Of a stretch of 17,871 bases of DNA, positions 5,364 to 13,365 are shown piece by piece. The notes beneath the pieces are model-generated. The model had not been told where the DNA came from, did no database searches, and saw only the letters and a list, made by a program, of their open reading frames with translations. The translations under genes and the position numbers were made by a program. Origin of the DNA: a bacterium (GTDB lineage: Bacteria; Ratteibacteria; UBA8468; B48-G9; JAFGKM01); the NCBI GenBank assembly GCA_026416755.1, contig JAOAEP010000159.1:1-17871 (forward strand), written 5' to 3'. Position 1 is the stretch's first letter; the number at the start of each line of letters is the position of its first letter.

Positions 5364-7571
5364 ATGGATAAAATGAACAAGAGATACCAAATTGTAGTAT
5401 GTGGAGGAGGACTGGCTGGAGTAGTTTGTGCAATTACTGGAAAACGACTTGGACTTTATACTTGTATAATTCAGGATAGACCTGTTTTTGGGGGTAATGC
5501 GAGTTCTGAAATAAGAGTAAATATTGGTGGTGCATGTGCATTTAATTGTTGGGCAAGAGAAACAGGAATTATAAGTGAAATTTTTCTTGAAGAAAGAAAA
5601 AGAAATTATGAATATCATAGAACTACATGGAGTAATGGAATACTTGATATTGTTTTATATGAATTTTTAAGAAATGAAGAAGTTGATATATATCTGAATA
5701 CTTCTGTAAGAAAAGCAATTATGAAATCAAAAGATGAAATAGAAGGAGTTTATTGTGTCCAAATTGGAAATGAAAAAGAGATTGTGATTTATGGAGATTA
5801 TTTTGTTGATGCAACTGGAGATGGAGTTGTTGGATTTAGTGCAGGAGCAGAATTCAGGATGGGGCGAGAAAGCAAGTATGAATTTAATGAAGAACTTGCA
5901 CCTGAAAAAGAGGATATGGGGATAATGGGAAATTCTTTGCTTTTTCTTGTTAGAGATGTTGGAGAATTTGTCAAATTTACTCCTCCAAATTGGGCTATTA
6001 AATATGAAAAAGATGATATTTGTTTAAAACATAGATGGCATACCCATAAACCAGGTTACTGGTGGATTGAAATTGGATATCCATTTGACACAATTTATGA
6101 TAATGAAGAAATAAAGCATAATTTAATCGCTCATGTTTTAGGAATATGGGACCATATGAAAAATAAAGAAGACCATGGATTTAGTAATTTTGTTTTAGAA
6201 TGGGTGGGTATGATTCCAGGAAAAAGAGAATCAAGAAGGTTTATTGGTGATTATATTTTAAATGAGAATGACATTAAAAAAAGAAAAAAATTTGAAGATG
6301 CAATTGCTTATGGTGGATGGTTTATTGATTTACATACACCAGGTGGAATTCTTACAAAAGACCAACCACCAGAAGCGACACATCAGATAGATAGAGAAAA
6401 AAGGATAGAAGAACAAGATAAAAGATTTGTTTATATTTATCAAATTCCTTATAGATGTATCTATTCAAAAAACATTAAAAATTTATTTTTTGCTGGAAGG
6501 GATATAAGTGTAACTCATGTTGCTCTTGGAACTACAAGATTAATGGGTACTTGTGCGATTTTAGGACAGGCAGCAGCAACAGCAGTTTATTTATGTGAAA
6601 AATATAATTGTAAACCACGAGAAATATATCAAAAAGGATATTATAAAGAACTTCAACAAATTTTATTAAGAGATGGATGTTTTATCCCAGATATTAAAAA
6701 TGAAGATGAAAATGATTTATGTCTAAATGCTAAAATAATATCTTCATCTCAAAGTCCTTTAAGATTTGAAAATATAAGTGAAGAAATAAAACTAGATATA
6801 GAAGTTGGGGAAAAATTACCACTAATTGGAAAAATTGACAAAATAAAAATAAAAGGAATTGTTGAAAAAAATACAGTTTTGAAATTTCATTTAAGAAGTT
6901 CCTATGACCTTTGGGATTTTACATCAGTAAAGGATATCATATATAAAGAAATTGAGGTTAAAAAAGGAGTTGAAAGTATAATGATTGATATAAATAAGGA
7001 ATTTGAAAGAGGAATATACTGGTTTTATTTTGAAAAGAATGAAGATGTTGTATTAAAATGTACCAATGAAGAAATGCCAGGGTGTAGTTTAATTTTTAGA
7101 CCTGGGAAAAATTGGAGATTTGAAAGATGGACGAAAAGAAAAAATTTATATTTTGAAATAGAGCCAGAAATCTATCCTTTTGAACCTGAAAACATAATAA
7201 GTGGGGTATCAAGGCCTGAAAAATGGACAAATGTATGGATATCTAACAAAGGTATGCCTCAATATCTTGAAATTATATTTAATAAAGAATTAGAATTCAA
7301 TTTTATACAATTTATTTTTGATGCAGAAATAGATAAAGAGTATACCCAAATACCCCCTTTTTATATTCCAATAAATATTCCAAAAGATTTTAAAGTATAT
7401 ATAGAAACTGATGACAAATGGAAAAAAATTTTAGATATCCAGGAAAACACATCTTATTTTTGCAGATATAAATTTGAAACATTAAAAAGTAAAAAAATTA
7501 AGGTTGAATTTTTAAAGACAAATGGTAGTGAAAAGGTATTTGTTTACGAAATAAGAATATATAAAATTTAA
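5364..7571 (+). CDS. FAD-dependent oxidoreductase (FAD_oxidored family) with C-terminal beta-rich domain
   Basis: 735 residues. An N-terminal dinucleotide fold binds FAD through GGGLAG (14-19), an acidic/basic switch region and VFGGNASSEIRVNIGGA (41-57). ATGDG (150-154) and the C-terminal FAD contacts NLFFAGRDIS and GTTRLMGTCAILGQAAA (373-405) complete the catalytic half. ESRRFIGDY (289-297) is typical of this family. From about 450 onward the protein is beta-rich; the last 120 residues (WTNVWISNKG, then a jelly-roll-like pattern) resemble a discoidin/carbohydrate-binding module, by pattern only. Such proteins are abundant in Planctomycetes, Verrucomicrobia and Lentisphaerae and are often linked to sugar catabolism, but their reactions are mostly unknown. 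An SDR follows 19 bases downstream. No signal peptide, so cytoplasmic. The start at 5364 rather than 5373 is uncertain. Confidence 0.85.
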   Translation: MDKMNKRYQIVVCGGGLAGVVCAITGKRLGLYTCIIQDRPVFGGNASSEIRVNIGGACAFNCWARETGIISEIFLEERKRNYEYHRTTWSNGILDIVLYEFLRNEEVDIYLNTSVRKAIMKSKDEIEGVYCVQIGNEKEIVIYGDYFVDATGDGVVGFSAGAEFRMGRESKYEFNEELAPEKEDMGIMGNSLLFLVRDVGEFVKFTPPNWAIKYEKDDICLKHRWHTHKPGYWWIEIGYPFDTIYDNEEIKHNLIAHVLGIWDHMKNKEDHGFSNFVLEWVGMIPGKRESRRFIGDYILNENDIKKRKKFEDAIAYGGWFIDLHTPGGILTKDQPPEATHQIDREKRIEEQDKRFVYIYQIPYRCIYSKNIKNLFFAGRDISVTHVALGTTRLMGTCAILGQAAATAVYLCEKYNCKPREIYQKGYYKELQQILLRDGCFIPDIKNEDENDLCLNAKIISSSQSPLRFENISEEIKLDIEVGEKLPLIGKIDKIKIKGIVEKNTVLKFHLRSSYDLWDFTSVKDIIYKEIEVKKGVESIMIDINKEFERGIYWFYFEKNEDVVLKCTNEEMPGCSLIFRPGKNWRFERWTKRKNLYFEIEPEIYPFEPENIISGVSRPEKWTNVWISNKGMPQYLEIIFNKELEFNFIQFIFDAEIDKEYTQIPPFYIPINIPKDFKVYIETDDKWKKILDIQENTSYFCRYKFETLKSKKIKVEFLKTNGSEKVFVYEIRIYKI

Positions 7572-7590
7572 CTTTCAAAGAGGGGTTAAA

Positions 7591-8358
7591 ATGAAAGTAA
7601 AAGAACTTTTTAATCTTGAAGGAGAAAAAGCAATAGTAACAGGTTCAAGTCAAGGACTTGGAAAAGAAATGGCAATTGCTCTTGCAGAAGCAGGTGCTGA
7701 TATTGCAATAGTTGATATAAATTTGGAAAAAGGGAAAGAAGTTGTTGAAGAAATAAAAAAAATTGGAAGAGAAAGTTTTTTTATTAAATGTGACGTTTCT
7801 AAGGAAAAAGAGGTTGAAAATATGGTAAAGGCGGTAAAAAATAAATTCAAGAAAATAGATATACTTGTTAATAATGCTGGAATTGTTAATAACTTCCCTG
7901 CAGAAGAAATGGAATTAAAAGAATGGGAAAAAATTATGGATGTTGACCTAACAGGTGTCTTTATATGTTCACAAAAAGTTGGGAAAATTATGATTGAACA
8001 GAAAAAGGGAGTTATAGTTAATATTGCTTCAATGTCCGGTATTATTGTAAATAATCCCCAACCACAGTGTCATTATAATACAGCAAAAGCAGGAGTTATT
8101 ATGCTTACAAAATCACTTGCTGCTGAATGGGCAAAATATAATATAAGGGTGAATGCTATTGCTCCTGGATATATGGCTACGGATATGGTAAAAAGAGCTT
8201 TTCCCAAATATGGTAAAAAATGGATACCTTTAATTCCAATGGGAAGAATAGGAAACCCTTACGAAATTAAAGGACCGGTAGTTTTCCTCTGTTCAAAAGC
8301 ATCAAGTTATATTACAGGAAGTGTTATTGTAATGGATGGAGGGTATACCATCTGGTAA
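7591..8358 (+). CDS. SDR-family NAD(P)-dependent dehydrogenase
   Basis: 255 residues, classical short-chain dehydrogenase. It has the cofactor loop TGSSQGLG (17-24), D42 after beta-2 (suggesting NAD preference), NNAG (94-97), S147 in NIAS, Y162 and K166 in YNTAK, and the C-terminal ITGSVIVMDGGYT. The position of the structural Asn of the catalytic tetrad is Asp (VDLTG, D119), which is frequent in the family. The nearest familiar groups are gluconate/deoxygluconate-type oxidoreductases, but substrate cannot be read from sequence. The Shine-Dalgarno GAGGGG (7580-7585) lies 5 bases before the ATG. It is 19 bases behind the FAD oxidoreductase and probably cotranscribed, so the two may act on the same sugar-like substrate. 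Confidence 0.9.
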   Translation: MKVKELFNLEGEKAIVTGSSQGLGKEMAIALAEAGADIAIVDINLEKGKEVVEEIKKIGRESFFIKCDVSKEKEVENMVKAVKNKFKKIDILVNNAGIVNNFPAEEMELKEWEKIMDVDLTGVFICSQKVGKIMIEQKKGVIVNIASMSGIIVNNPQPQCHYNTAKAGVIMLTKSLAAEWAKYNIRVNAIAPGYMATDMVKRAFPKYGKKWIPLIPMGRIGNPYEIKGPVVFLCSKASSYITGSVIVMDGGYTIW

Positions 8359-8366
8359 GTAACCTA

Positions 8367-9890
8367 TTATAAAAATTCTCTATCAAGACATCTGTATTGA
8401 ATTGCTTCTGAAATATGATGGGGAAGAATTTTTTCTGAATTATCAAGGTCTGCTATAGTTCGCGCTACCTTTCTTATCTTATCATAAGCACGAGCAGATA
8501 TTTTTAAATTCTCAATTGCATTTTTTAATAAGTTTTTTGCTTCATCTGATAAAATGCAATATTTTTTTATTTGGGAAGAATTCATATGAGCATTAAAATA
8601 TATCCCCTCATTTTTAAATCTTTCTTTCTGTATTTCTCTTGCCATTTCTACCCTTTTTCTTATACTTTCTGAATCTTCCTCTTCTTTCTCTTCAAATAAA
8701 ATATTTGTAGGTAAACTTGTTATTTCTATGTGTATATCAATTCTGTCAAGTAATGGGCCTGAAAGTTTTTTCCTATATTTTAAAATTTGAGATAAGGTAC
8801 AATGGCATTCTCTTTGACTATCTCCATACCAACCACATGGACATGGATTTGTTGCTGCAACAAGTAAAAATCTTGAAGGAAATTCAAGACGACCCTTTGC
8901 TCTTGAAATATTTACTTTCCCATCTTCAAGAGGTTGCCTAAGACCTTCAAGAACATCCCTATGAAATTCAGCCAATTCATCAAGAAAAAGAACACCATTA
9001 TGTGCTAAACTAACCTCTCCTGGCTTTGGCACTACGCCCCCTCCAATTAAAGCAATATCTGAAATTGTATGGTGTGGGCTCCTAAAAGGTCTTTCAAAAA
9101 TAAAAGAATCTTTTAAAATACCACTTACTGAATGAATTTGTGTTATTTCTAATGCCTCTTCTAATGTTAAAGAAGGAAGAATAGTAGGTATTCTTCTTGC
9201 TATCATTGTTTTTCCACTTCCAGGAGAACCAATCATTAAAATATTATGGGAACCACTTACAGCCACTTCAACTGCTCTTTTCACATACCTTTGCCCTTTA
9301 ACTTCTTTAAAATCAACTTCATATTTATTTCTTTTTTTAAAAATTTCTTCAATATCCGACTTAACTGGTTCAATTTCTTTTTTCCCTTTTAAAAATTCAA
9401 TACATTCATTTAAGTTTTTTACAGGATAAACTTCAACTTCTTTTATAATAGACCCTTCAAGAGAATTTTCGTAAGGAACAATAAATTTCTTCTTTTTCAT
9501 TTCTTTTAATTTTAAAACCATTGGTAAAATTCCAGGGACTGCTCTTATCTCTCCATTTAAAGCAAGTTCTCCAACAAAATAAAATTCTTCAACTTTTGAT
9601 TGCCTAATTTCCCCATTTGCAGTAAGTATTCCTATAGCCATTGGTAAGTCAAAATAAGGTCCTTCTTTTTTTAAATCAGCAGGTGCAAGATTAATAGTTA
9701 TTTTACCAGTAGGAAAATCGTATCCAGAATTTTTAATTGCAGGTTTTATTCTATCTTTACTTTCTTTAACTGCTTGGTCTGGAAGTCCAACAATTGAGAT
9801 ACCAGGAATGCCCTTTGAAATATCTATTTCAATATCCACAGGATATGCCTCAATTCCCCATATAGTAAATGAACATATTTTTGAAATCAT
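8367..9890 (-). CDS. comM: ComM/YifB-family Mg-chelatase-like AAA+ ATPase
   Basis: 507 residues, full length. Domains in order are an N-terminal ribosomal-S5-like/Lon-type domain (about 20-170), an AAA+ Mg-chelatase domain (about 192-395) with Walker A GSPGSGKT (221-228), Walker B VLFLDEL (300-306) and a sensor region VAATNPCPCG, and a C-terminal helical lid (about 405-507). Four cysteines (C350, C352, C362, C364) form the conserved CPC...CHC cluster, a likely metal site. ComM is a hexameric helicase that promotes branch migration during integration of transforming DNA; many non-competent bacteria also carry it. The gene is convergent with the SDR (8-base gap) and divergent from the pyrophosphorylase. 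No Shine-Dalgarno precedes the ATG. Confidence 0.93.
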   Translation of the reverse strand: MISKICSFTIWGIEAYPVDIEIDISKGIPGISIVGLPDQAVKESKDRIKPAIKNSGYDFPTGKITINLAPADLKKEGPYFDLPMAIGILTANGEIRQSKVEEFYFVGELALNGEIRAVPGILPMVLKLKEMKKKKFIVPYENSLEGSIIKEVEVYPVKNLNECIEFLKGKKEIEPVKSDIEEIFKKRNKYEVDFKEVKGQRYVKRAVEVAVSGSHNILMIGSPGSGKTMIARRIPTILPSLTLEEALEITQIHSVSGILKDSFIFERPFRSPHHTISDIALIGGGVVPKPGEVSLAHNGVLFLDELAEFHRDVLEGLRQPLEDGKVNISRAKGRLEFPSRFLLVAATNPCPCGWYGDSQRECHCTLSQILKYRKKLSGPLLDRIDIHIEITSLPTNILFEEKEEEDSESIRKRVEMAREIQKERFKNEGIYFNAHMNSSQIKKYCILSDEAKNLLKNAIENLKISARAYDKIRKVARTIADLDNSEKILPHHISEAIQYRCLDREFL

Positions 9891-9898
9891 ATTTTTTT

Positions 9899-9927
9899 AA
9901 TCTACTATCTTTTAAAATTTCTGTCAA
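9899..9927 (-). promoter_or_regulatory. Promoter for comM, predicted near-leaderless
   Basis: On the minus strand a perfect TTGACA (9927-9922), 17-base spacer and TAGATT (9904-9899, 4/6). Transcription should begin at about 9892, two bases before the ATG at 9890, leaving no room for a ribosome-binding site. Confidence 0.6.
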
Positions 9928-9959
9928 TAAGTTTACACCTTGATCAAAAATAAATTTTA

Positions 9960-9995
9960 TTGTCAAAAGTTCAAAAAAAAGGGTAAAATTATAAT
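9960..9995 (+). promoter_or_regulatory. Promoter for the pyrophosphorylase operon
   Basis: TTGTCA (9960-9965), 18-base spacer, TAAAAT (9984-9989). A perfect TATAAT follows immediately (9990-9995) but would need a 24-base spacer with this -35. Either gives a leader of about 50-60 bases that carries a strong Shine-Dalgarno AAGGAGG (10043-10049). Confidence 0.5.
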
Positions 9996-10054
9996 ATATT
10001 TATGCATCCTTTGATGTTCTATTAATTCTATTTTTTTCAAGGAAGGAGGAAAGA

Positions 10055-11113
10055 ATGAAGGCACTTTTACTTTTGGGTGGATTTGGAACAAGATTAAGAC
10101 CCTTTACAATTAATAAACCAAAAGCACTCTTACCTCTTGTTAACATCCCTTTTATTTCTTATCAATTTGAATTGTTGAGAAAATATAGGATAAATGAAGT
10201 TATTTTAGGTGTTGGATATAAAGGAGATGAATTCAAAAAAATAGTAGAGATGGGTAAAAAATTTGGACTTAAGGTTTATCTATCATATGAAAAAAAGCCA
10301 CTTGGAACAGCAGGAGGAATAAAAAATGCAGAAAAATTTTTAAAGGGGAAAGAACCATTTTTAGTTTTCAATGGAGATGTTCTTGCAAATTTTAACCTTG
10401 ATAAAATTTTAAACTTTCATGTAGAAAAAAATGCTTATATTACAATCGGGATGGTAAAAGTTTCAGACCCTTCTTCATATGGATTAATTGTTACTGATGA
10501 TGAAATGAAAATTGTAAAGTTTATTGAAAAACCAAAACCAGAAGAGATAATCACAGATACAATAAATGCAGGAGTTTATGTATTTAATTCAGAAGTACTT
10601 GAAGAAATCCCTTCAGGTATTGAGGTATCCGTTGAAAAAGAAACATTCCCGCAAATTCTTGAAAAAGGAAAAAATATCTATGGATATGTACATTATGGAT
10701 ACTGGCTTGATGTAGGAACAATAGAAAAGTATAAAAAAGGAAATTTTGATTTAATTGAGGGGAAAATTGGACTTCTTTATCAAAAAACAGATGAGAAAAT
10801 AGAAAAAAAAGAAAATGTATTAATAGGGAATAATGTCAGCGTAGAAGAGAAATTAATTTTAGGTAATAATGTTGTAATAGGTGAAGATTCAGTATTTAAA
10901 GGTAAAGTAATCGTTGGAGAAAAGACATTTATTGGTAAAAAATGTTTAATTGAGAATTCTATAATTTTTGAAAATGTTTTTATAGGGGATGAGTGTATTA
11001 TAAAAGATTCAATAATTGGAAGTTCTACTCTCATAAAAAATAATTGTGAAATAAAAGCGTCTGCAATAGGAGATAATTCATATATAACCCAATTTTCTAA
11101 AGTTTCTTATTAA
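10055..11113 (+). CDS. NDP-sugar pyrophosphorylase (mannose-1-phosphate guanylyltransferase-like)
   Basis: 352 residues. The N-terminal nucleotidyltransferase domain (1-235) has the nucleotide loop LGGFGTRLRPFT (7-18), KPKALLP (21-27), LGTAGGIKNAE (83-93), the metal-binding D108 in FNGDVL, EKP (158-160) and NAGVYVF (171-177). From about 255 to 350 there are left-handed beta-helix hexapeptide repeats (IGNNVSV, LGNNVVIGED, VGEKTFIGKK, IGDECIIKDS). It activates a sugar-1-phosphate with an NTP. Overall resemblance is to GDP-mannose pyrophosphorylases, but UTP- or dTTP-type specificity cannot be excluded. The Shine-Dalgarno AAGGAGG sits 5 bases before the ATG. The next gene begins 1 base after the stop, a glycosyltransferase that could use the product. 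Confidence 0.88.
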   Translation: MKALLLLGGFGTRLRPFTINKPKALLPLVNIPFISYQFELLRKYRINEVILGVGYKGDEFKKIVEMGKKFGLKVYLSYEKKPLGTAGGIKNAEKFLKGKEPFLVFNGDVLANFNLDKILNFHVEKNAYITIGMVKVSDPSSYGLIVTDDEMKIVKFIEKPKPEEIITDTINAGVYVFNSEVLEEIPSGIEVSVEKETFPQILEKGKNIYGYVHYGYWLDVGTIEKYKKGNFDLIEGKIGLLYQKTDEKIEKKENVLIGNNVSVEEKLILGNNVVIGEDSVFKGKVIVGEKTFIGKKCLIENSIIFENVFIGDECIIKDSIIGSSTLIKNNCEIKASAIGDNSYITQFSKVSY

Positions 11114-11114
11114 A

Positions 11115-13364
11115 ATGGAAATAATAACAAAAACAAGATTTTTTAAACCTACTGAATACAGTATATATAAGCCCAAAATATGTTTTCTTTCAACTTATGT
11201 GCCTAAACCATGTGGAATTGCCACCTTTACGAATGATTTATTGAGACATATTGATAATTATAATATTCTAATTCCCTCAAGAGTTATTGCAATGAATGGA
11301 AAAGGAGAAGAGTATAGTTATCCTGAAGAAGTAGTTAAGTCAATCACAATTGAAGAAATTAATGATTATTTAGAAGCATCCAAATATATAAATGATTCCG
11401 ATATCGAAATTGTTAGTATACAACATGAATTTGGGATATTTGGGGGTGAATATGGTGAATATCTTTTAGAGTTTCTTAATAATTTAAAAAAACCATGTGT
11501 AACAACTTTTCATACGGTCCTTCCTAATCCTGGACAAAAGATGAGAGAAATAGTTAGGAAAATATCTGAAAGAAGTGTTTTTATTGTGATTATGACAAAT
11601 ATAGCAAAAGAACTTTTACATGATTATTATGGTGTATCAAAAAGAAAGATGGAATTAATCTATCATGGAGTACCTTTTTCTTATTTAAGACCCACAAATT
11701 ATTTTAAAGAAAAATTAAATTTAAATAACAGGATAATAATTTCAACATTTGGATTATTAAGTAGAGGGAAAGGACTGGAATATGTTATATATTCTATACC
11801 AGAGATTAAAAATGAATTTCCTAATATCCTTTATTTAATAATTGGTGCTACACACCCAAATATAATAAAACAAGAAGGAGAAAGTTATAGAGAATTTCTG
11901 TTAAAAGAATGTGAAAGATTGAAAATTGTTGAAAATGTTAGATTTATAAATAAATTCTTATCACTTGAAGAACTTCTTGATTATCTTGGAGCAACAGACA
12001 TTTATATTACACCCTATTTAAATCCAGGACAGATTACAAGTGGAACTCTATCTTATGCTATTGGATGTGGTAAAGCATGTATTTCAACTCCATATCTGTA
12101 TGCTAAAGATATTTTTGAAAATGGCAAGAGAGGTATCCTTGTTAATTTTAGAGACCCTGAAAGTATAAGTGAAAAGATTATATATTTATTAAAAAATCCT
12201 GAAAGGAAAAAACAACTTGAGAGAGAAGCATATAAACTTGGACAGAAGATGACATGGGAAAAGGTTGCATGGGAATATTTGACATTATTTTCAAGAGTAA
12301 GTTCAAGTAGAGGAGAAAGTGTCTCTATTTATTTTGAAGATAGATTACTTCCTATAAAATTAACACATCTTGAAACACTTACAGATGATGTAGGAGTAAT
12401 CCAACATGCAAAGTTTTCAATGGCTGATAGAAAAACTGGCTATACAACAGATGATAATGCTAGAGGACTTGTTGTCGTAACAAAACATTATAATATGTGC
12501 ATAGACCAAAAAAGTTTAAACCTTATAAACACATATTTAAGTTTTATTTATTATATGCAGAAATCAAATGGAAGATTTCACAATTTACTTGGTTACGAAA
12601 GAAACTTCCTTGACACAGATGGTGGAGATGATTGTTTTGGTAGATGTATATGGGCAATAGGATATTTACTTTCAAGTGAATTTATTTATGAGAATATTAA
12701 AGGTGCAGCAAAACATATATTTGAACTTGCTTTTCCACAAATAGAAAATATTCATTCTTTACGGGGTATTGCTAATTGTTTAGCAGGTCTTTATTATTAT
12801 TCGAAAGTTGAAAATGATGGCAGAGTAAAAGATGTTGCAAAGAAACTTGCGGAAAGGATGGTTGAAAATTATTATAATTCAATTGACCAAAATTGGAAAT
12901 GGTTTGAAAATATAATCACTTATGAGAATGGGAAATTACCCTGTGGATTGTTTTATGCATATGAAATTCTTGAAGACAAAAAATATTTTGATATTGGAAT
13001 TGAAGCATTGAATTTTTTAATTGAATTAACTATTATTGATAACAGATTTATTCCTATTGGAAATAATGGGTGGTATGTAAAAGGTGGGAAAAGAGCATAT
13101 TATGACCAACAGCCAATTGAAGCTGCATGTATGATAGAAGCATTAAAAAGAGCAGAAAAATTAACTGGGAATGAAAATTATCAAAACCTTGCTTTAATAG
13201 TTTTTGATTGGTTTTTAGGAAGGAATACAAAAGGGGAAATGATGTATGACCCGGTTACTGGTGGATGTTATGATGGACTTACAAAAACAGGTCCAAATAG
13301 AAATCAGGGAGCAGAATCGACTATTTCTTATTTACTGGCACGACTTGAAATAGAAGATATCTAA
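11115..13364 (+). CDS. Two-domain GT4-like glycosyltransferase with C-terminal helical (six-hairpin-like) domain
   Basis: 749 residues. Residues about 15-400 form a GT-B fold: an N-terminal PKPCGIATFTNDL loop, IQHEFGIFGGEYG, and the start of the donor half STFGLLSRGKGLEYV with the usual basic residues. The region that in GT4 holds the EX7E motif reads YLNPGQITSGTLSYAIGCGK (301-320), with N303 and T311 where the two Glu are expected. From about 403 a second domain begins (LPIKLTHLETLTDDVGVIQH, then GYTTDDNAR at 442-450, GRFHNLLGYERNFLDTDGGDD, and repeating helix pairs to the end), resembling an alpha/alpha six-hairpin glycosidase-like fold. The fusion suggests synthesis and trimming or phosphorolysis of one glycan, which is inference. 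It is separated from both neighbours by a single base, so translation is probably coupled. Confidence 0.8.
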   Translation: MEIITKTRFFKPTEYSIYKPKICFLSTYVPKPCGIATFTNDLLRHIDNYNILIPSRVIAMNGKGEEYSYPEEVVKSITIEEINDYLEASKYINDSDIEIVSIQHEFGIFGGEYGEYLLEFLNNLKKPCVTTFHTVLPNPGQKMREIVRKISERSVFIVIMTNIAKELLHDYYGVSKRKMELIYHGVPFSYLRPTNYFKEKLNLNNRIIISTFGLLSRGKGLEYVIYSIPEIKNEFPNILYLIIGATHPNIIKQEGESYREFLLKECERLKIVENVRFINKFLSLEELLDYLGATDIYITPYLNPGQITSGTLSYAIGCGKACISTPYLYAKDIFENGKRGILVNFRDPESISEKIIYLLKNPERKKQLEREAYKLGQKMTWEKVAWEYLTLFSRVSSSRGESVSIYFEDRLLPIKLTHLETLTDDVGVIQHAKFSMADRKTGYTTDDNARGLVVVTKHYNMCIDQKSLNLINTYLSFIYYMQKSNGRFHNLLGYERNFLDTDGGDDCFGRCIWAIGYLLSSEFIYENIKGAAKHIFELAFPQIENIHSLRGIANCLAGLYYYSKVENDGRVKDVAKKLAERMVENYYNSIDQNWKWFENIITYENGKLPCGLFYAYEILEDKKYFDIGIEALNFLIELTIIDNRFIPIGNNGWYVKGGKRAYYDQQPIEAACMIEALKRAEKLTGNENYQNLALIVFDWFLGRNTKGEMMYDPVTGGCYDGLTKTGPNRNQGAESTISYLLARLEIEDI

Positions 13365-13365
13365 A

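Larger units (their letters stand above)
9891..10054. promoter_or_regulatory. Divergent intergenic region between comM and the sugar operon
   Basis: This 164-base gap is the longest non-coding stretch of the window. It holds the minus-strand comM promoter and the plus-strand promoter of the downstream operon. Between them lies an 8-base palindrome TTGATCAA (9940-9947), too short to call an operator alone. I see no small ORF or structured RNA here. Confidence 0.6.

Noticed and set aside
5364..5375. Second ATG at 5373 as the start of the FAD oxidoreductase
   Set aside because: It cannot be excluded, but neither ATG has a ribosome site and the promoter position fits the first ATG better.
5358..5618. 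Minus-strand open frame of 86 codons opposite the start of the FAD oxidoreductase
   Set aside because: Antisense to the conserved FAD-binding region; Ser/Thr/Asn/Tyr-rich product without motifs.
9940..9947. TTGATCAA palindrome as an operator
   Set aside because: An 8-base palindrome is common by chance in sequence of this composition, and I see no second copy nearby.
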